Of a stretch of 64,000 bases of DNA, positions 61,473-64,000 are shown one piece after another. Positions within the stretch are counted from its first letter, which is position 1; each line of letters starts with the position of its first letter. A model generated the notes under the pieces. That model was given only the letters and a program-made list of their open reading frames with translations, searched no databases and was not told the DNA's origin. The position numbers and the translations under genes were made by a program. This DNA is from Nilaparvata lugens (Eukaryota; Arthropoda; Insecta; Hemiptera; Delphacidae), in contig NC_052507.1 in assembly GCF_014356525.2 (NCBI RefSeq), positions 47,502,685-47,566,684 on the forward strand, written 5' to 3'.

Positions 61473-62569
61473 TGTGTATGTGTGTATGTCTGTGAACACG
61501 ATAACTCCATTCCTAATCAACCGATTGACTTGAAATTTTAAACTTGAGGTCCTTATACCATGAGGATCTGACAATAAGAAATTCAATAAAATTGAATTCA
61601 AAATGGCGGGAAAAATGGCGAATAATTACTAAAAAAACCATGTTTTTCACGGTTTTCTCAAAACGGCTCTAACGATTTTCTTCAAATGTATACCATGGAT
61701 AGCTATTTATAAGCCCTATCAACTGACATGAGTCTCATTTCTGAGAAAATTGCAGGAACTCCGTAATATACTTGTGAAAAATGGCGGATAATCACTAAAA
61801 ACCATGTTATTCACGGTTTTCTCGAAAACGGCTTTCACGATTTTCTTTAAATTCATACCATGGATAGCTATTTATAAGCCCTATCAACTGACATGAGTCT
61901 CATTTCTGAGAGAAATTGCAGGAGCTCCGTAATATACTTGAGATAAATGGCAGATAATTACTAAAAAAACCATGTTTTTCACGATTTTCTCAAAATAACT
62001 TGACCGATTTTTTTCAAATTCATACTCTTTATAGTTATTTATCAGCTCTATTAACTGGCATTAGTCTCCTTTCTGGGAAACTCATGAGGAGTCCACCCCA
62101 TCCTTGAGAAATGGACTTTGTAACCTCCTTCTCGTGCATGAAGTAGGTAGGTAGAGCAGTTCATAAAAAGAACACATAGTCGAGATATTTCATCTGTAGA
62201 ACAGCTGTTTTGACGACTTTAAAAAAATTACGACTAAAAAAAATCATTGAATTTCACAATTTACACAAAGAAAAAAGTACTCAACAATTAAAACAATTAT
62301 ATATACACATATACAAAAGTCTGATCGTAGTTTCAAATATGAGCAAGGAAAGTTGTGTGAGTGTACCACACCAGATTTTTGGATTATATAGAAACATTAT
62401 AAAAATTTCACTGCCATTAATATTTTCTCCTCCTCCCTCTTTCGTTTTCAACAAATGATGGAAATTTCTGTTTCAATCAGCCGCCACTAAGATGATCAAT
62501 TTTTCCTCTCAAGTTATCTCAGAAATGAGACAAAAAACTAGATGCTAGGAAACATAAGGAAACTACAAA
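60446..62569 (-). repeat. Right arm of ~2.1 kb inverted duplication
   Basis: The reverse complement of the left arm without element E. It contains D' (to 60997), family-H sequence (about 60998-61287), C' (61292-62375) and the ~195 bp that adjoin element C in the left arm. Point differences and small microsatellite-length changes exist, so the arms are not identical. Confidence 0.85.
61292..62375 (-). mobile_element. HINE/Helentron-like element, copy C' (duplicate of C)
   Basis: On the minus strand it runs from TCTGGTGTGGTACACTCACA (62375) to GGCAAGGAAAGT (61292) and is flanked by TTTTT (61287-61291; 62376-62380) on the plus strand. It is the arm-duplicate of copy C, with a shorter (CA)n tract. 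Confidence 0.75.
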
Positions 62570-63714
62570 AACATAAGATGCTAGGAGCTTCTTATGATCT
62601 GCCCTCAATCGGCAATAAATAAAGAAATTAGGCCACAACTTGGCATGCAAATTATTGAGTCAAATCATTTGAAGAATTAATTCATGTGTTGGAAGTGCTC
62701 TGTAGAATAGTAGACTAATTGCAGCGAATTTTGTTGAATATTAGGTGGGGCATAATAGTCGACCTCGACTTTATCCATTGGCAATTAATTTTTCCCGTTG
62801 ACAGTTATCAAATTAGCAGTGATCATGTTATTTTTGCTTTTGCTTAATGCATTCGTAAATGGAATTCCAAATTAAGTTTATTTGGAATTTGTTGACTCTG
62901 GTATCCATGGATCTCTTGATAATTCTGGAATTTCTGGCATAGCCTATCACTTACTCTTCATTTCACTTATTCAAAAGTGTAGAGCATCCAATTCACTGGT
63001 TCTTCCTTCTATGGAAGTAAATTTATACATGAGAGTTCATCCATAATAGCTAGTATAACATTATTTATTGTGGCTGATTTCTCATGTCCTGAACTTTACT
63101 ATCATGAATATTGAAGTTGGATGAATTTAATGTGAATTTGCATAATTCTGAATAGAGTTTATTCAATCACTTTGATGATTGTCTACTATTTTATGATTTC
63201 TCTCCTCAATCATCGCTTGAAACCAAAAGCTTAGGGATAATAATTTGGATGTAAATAAACATGTAAAATTTAATGTCTATCTAGATTGACAACTTCAGAA
63301 TTTACTTGTTATCTATCAATATCAATAGGTTTGTCTTGTGTCATGTAATGACATCATGAAAGTAAATTGGACCAACTAATAGAATATTACGTTTTTAGCT
63401 GATTTTGAAACATGAAAATATCAATCCCAGTTGCACAAAAGCCTGTTCAATTCCAATCATGATTGAATTCCATGAGAACTAATCAGAGCAGGGTTTTTTT
63501 TAATATAGAGCAACAGAGGAACCAATAGAACAGAAGCTGAAGAAATCAGTCGCATTTATATCACCTCACAATGAAAATAACATTCAACTAGCATATGTTT
63601 GGAGAGATCAATTTAAAATTTCTTATGCTATTATCCGGTCACTTTCTGCACCTATACTTCCATATGTTACATGAATACTGCAGTGTTTAAAATGAGGTCG
63701 CCAAATTTGGTAAC
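62570..63714. other. No gene recognised
   Basis: AT-rich sequence outside the inverted duplication. No frame, repeat or RNA recognised. Confidence 0.35.
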
Positions 63715-64000
63715 TCGGCCAAAATTTAACTTGGGCGAAAGAAAGGGGTTATTTATTAAAACGGCCAAATAGCTGTTGTTGCTTTTCCTAATGTAAAAAT
63801 ATCTTCCATAGAAGTAAGGTGCTTTTCCCATGAATCAATTATTCTCAAACATTGAGAAAATAGAAGTTAGCTTTCGAAAAAAATATTTGAGAATATGCAT
63901 AACAGTCCGTTGACTGTCAGTATTCCTCATTCATAGCATCAATGCTCCCCAATGCTCATTGATGACGATATTTTTATCAAAAGCTACCTTCTATTTTCTT
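63715..64000 (+). repeat. Repeat family H, copy 3 (cut by window end)
   Basis: It matches 45223-45470 of copy 1: CGGCCAAAATTTAACTTGGG, CTTCCATAGAAGTAAGG, CATAACAGTCCGTTGAC. Here AATGTAAAAATATCTTCC is uninterrupted, so it is an unfilled version of the target used by elements B/C. The last ~22 bases read as an inverted piece of the same family (AAAGCTACCTTCTATTTTC). Confidence 0.7.

Overview
The window looks like repeat-rich, AT-rich DNA from an arthropod, most likely an insect. The signs are eukaryotic non-LTR (LINE) and Ty3/gypsy-like retroelements, long dinucleotide microsatellites, insect-style LINE tails such as (TTTGAA)n and (TCTTA)n, and three TTAGG units at the left edge. TTAGG is the usual insect telomere unit, but three copies prove nothing about position. 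I found no cellular protein-coding gene, tRNA, rRNA or CRISPR array. Every confident protein belongs to a mobile element, and the species cannot be named from the sequence alone.

Left third (1-23.9 kb) is a retroelement graveyard. A LINE with endonuclease and reverse transcriptase (RT) domains (1136-3741, +) is cut off near its 3' end where it meets a large LTR retrotransposon on the minus strand (3742-11657). That element has a gag ORF of 1083 codons, a recognisable primer-binding site (9281-9296) and a 2.36 kb 5' LTR. Its 3' LTR is truncated and it has no pol, so it is probably non-autonomous. It abuts the tail of another LINE (11658-12720, -). Further LINE remnants lie at 16.8-17.6 kb, 18.1-18.9 kb (with a restriction-like endonuclease domain), 18.9-20.05 kb and 21.4-23.8 kb, plus one short LTR with a gag remnant at 20.06-20.5 kb.

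The middle (24-43.8 kb) is mostly sequence I do not recognise. It holds an RT fragment (27.5-28.5 kb), two small fold-back elements, a 133-bp tandem triplication (38.6-39.0 kb), a perfect 111-bp inverted repeat (41435-41717) and several GC-richer islands without a convincing gene.

The right third (43.8-64 kb) is dominated by one non-autonomous, microsatellite-bearing element family. Its members run from TCTGGTGTGG to GGAAAGT, with an ACTTTCCTTGC motif about 22 bp inside the 5' end that is inverted at the very 3' end, a 3' hairpin, a (CA)n core and, in some copies, ~166-bp internal repeats. This resembles Helentron-associated (HINE/DINE-1-like) elements. Three insertions can be compared with unfilled copies of the same target inside the window, and all three sit in oligo(A/T) tracts. 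A ~2.1 kb inverted duplication (55206-58679 against 60446-62569) provides one of these unfilled sites. A second repeat family (called H below) is the host sequence for several of these insertions.
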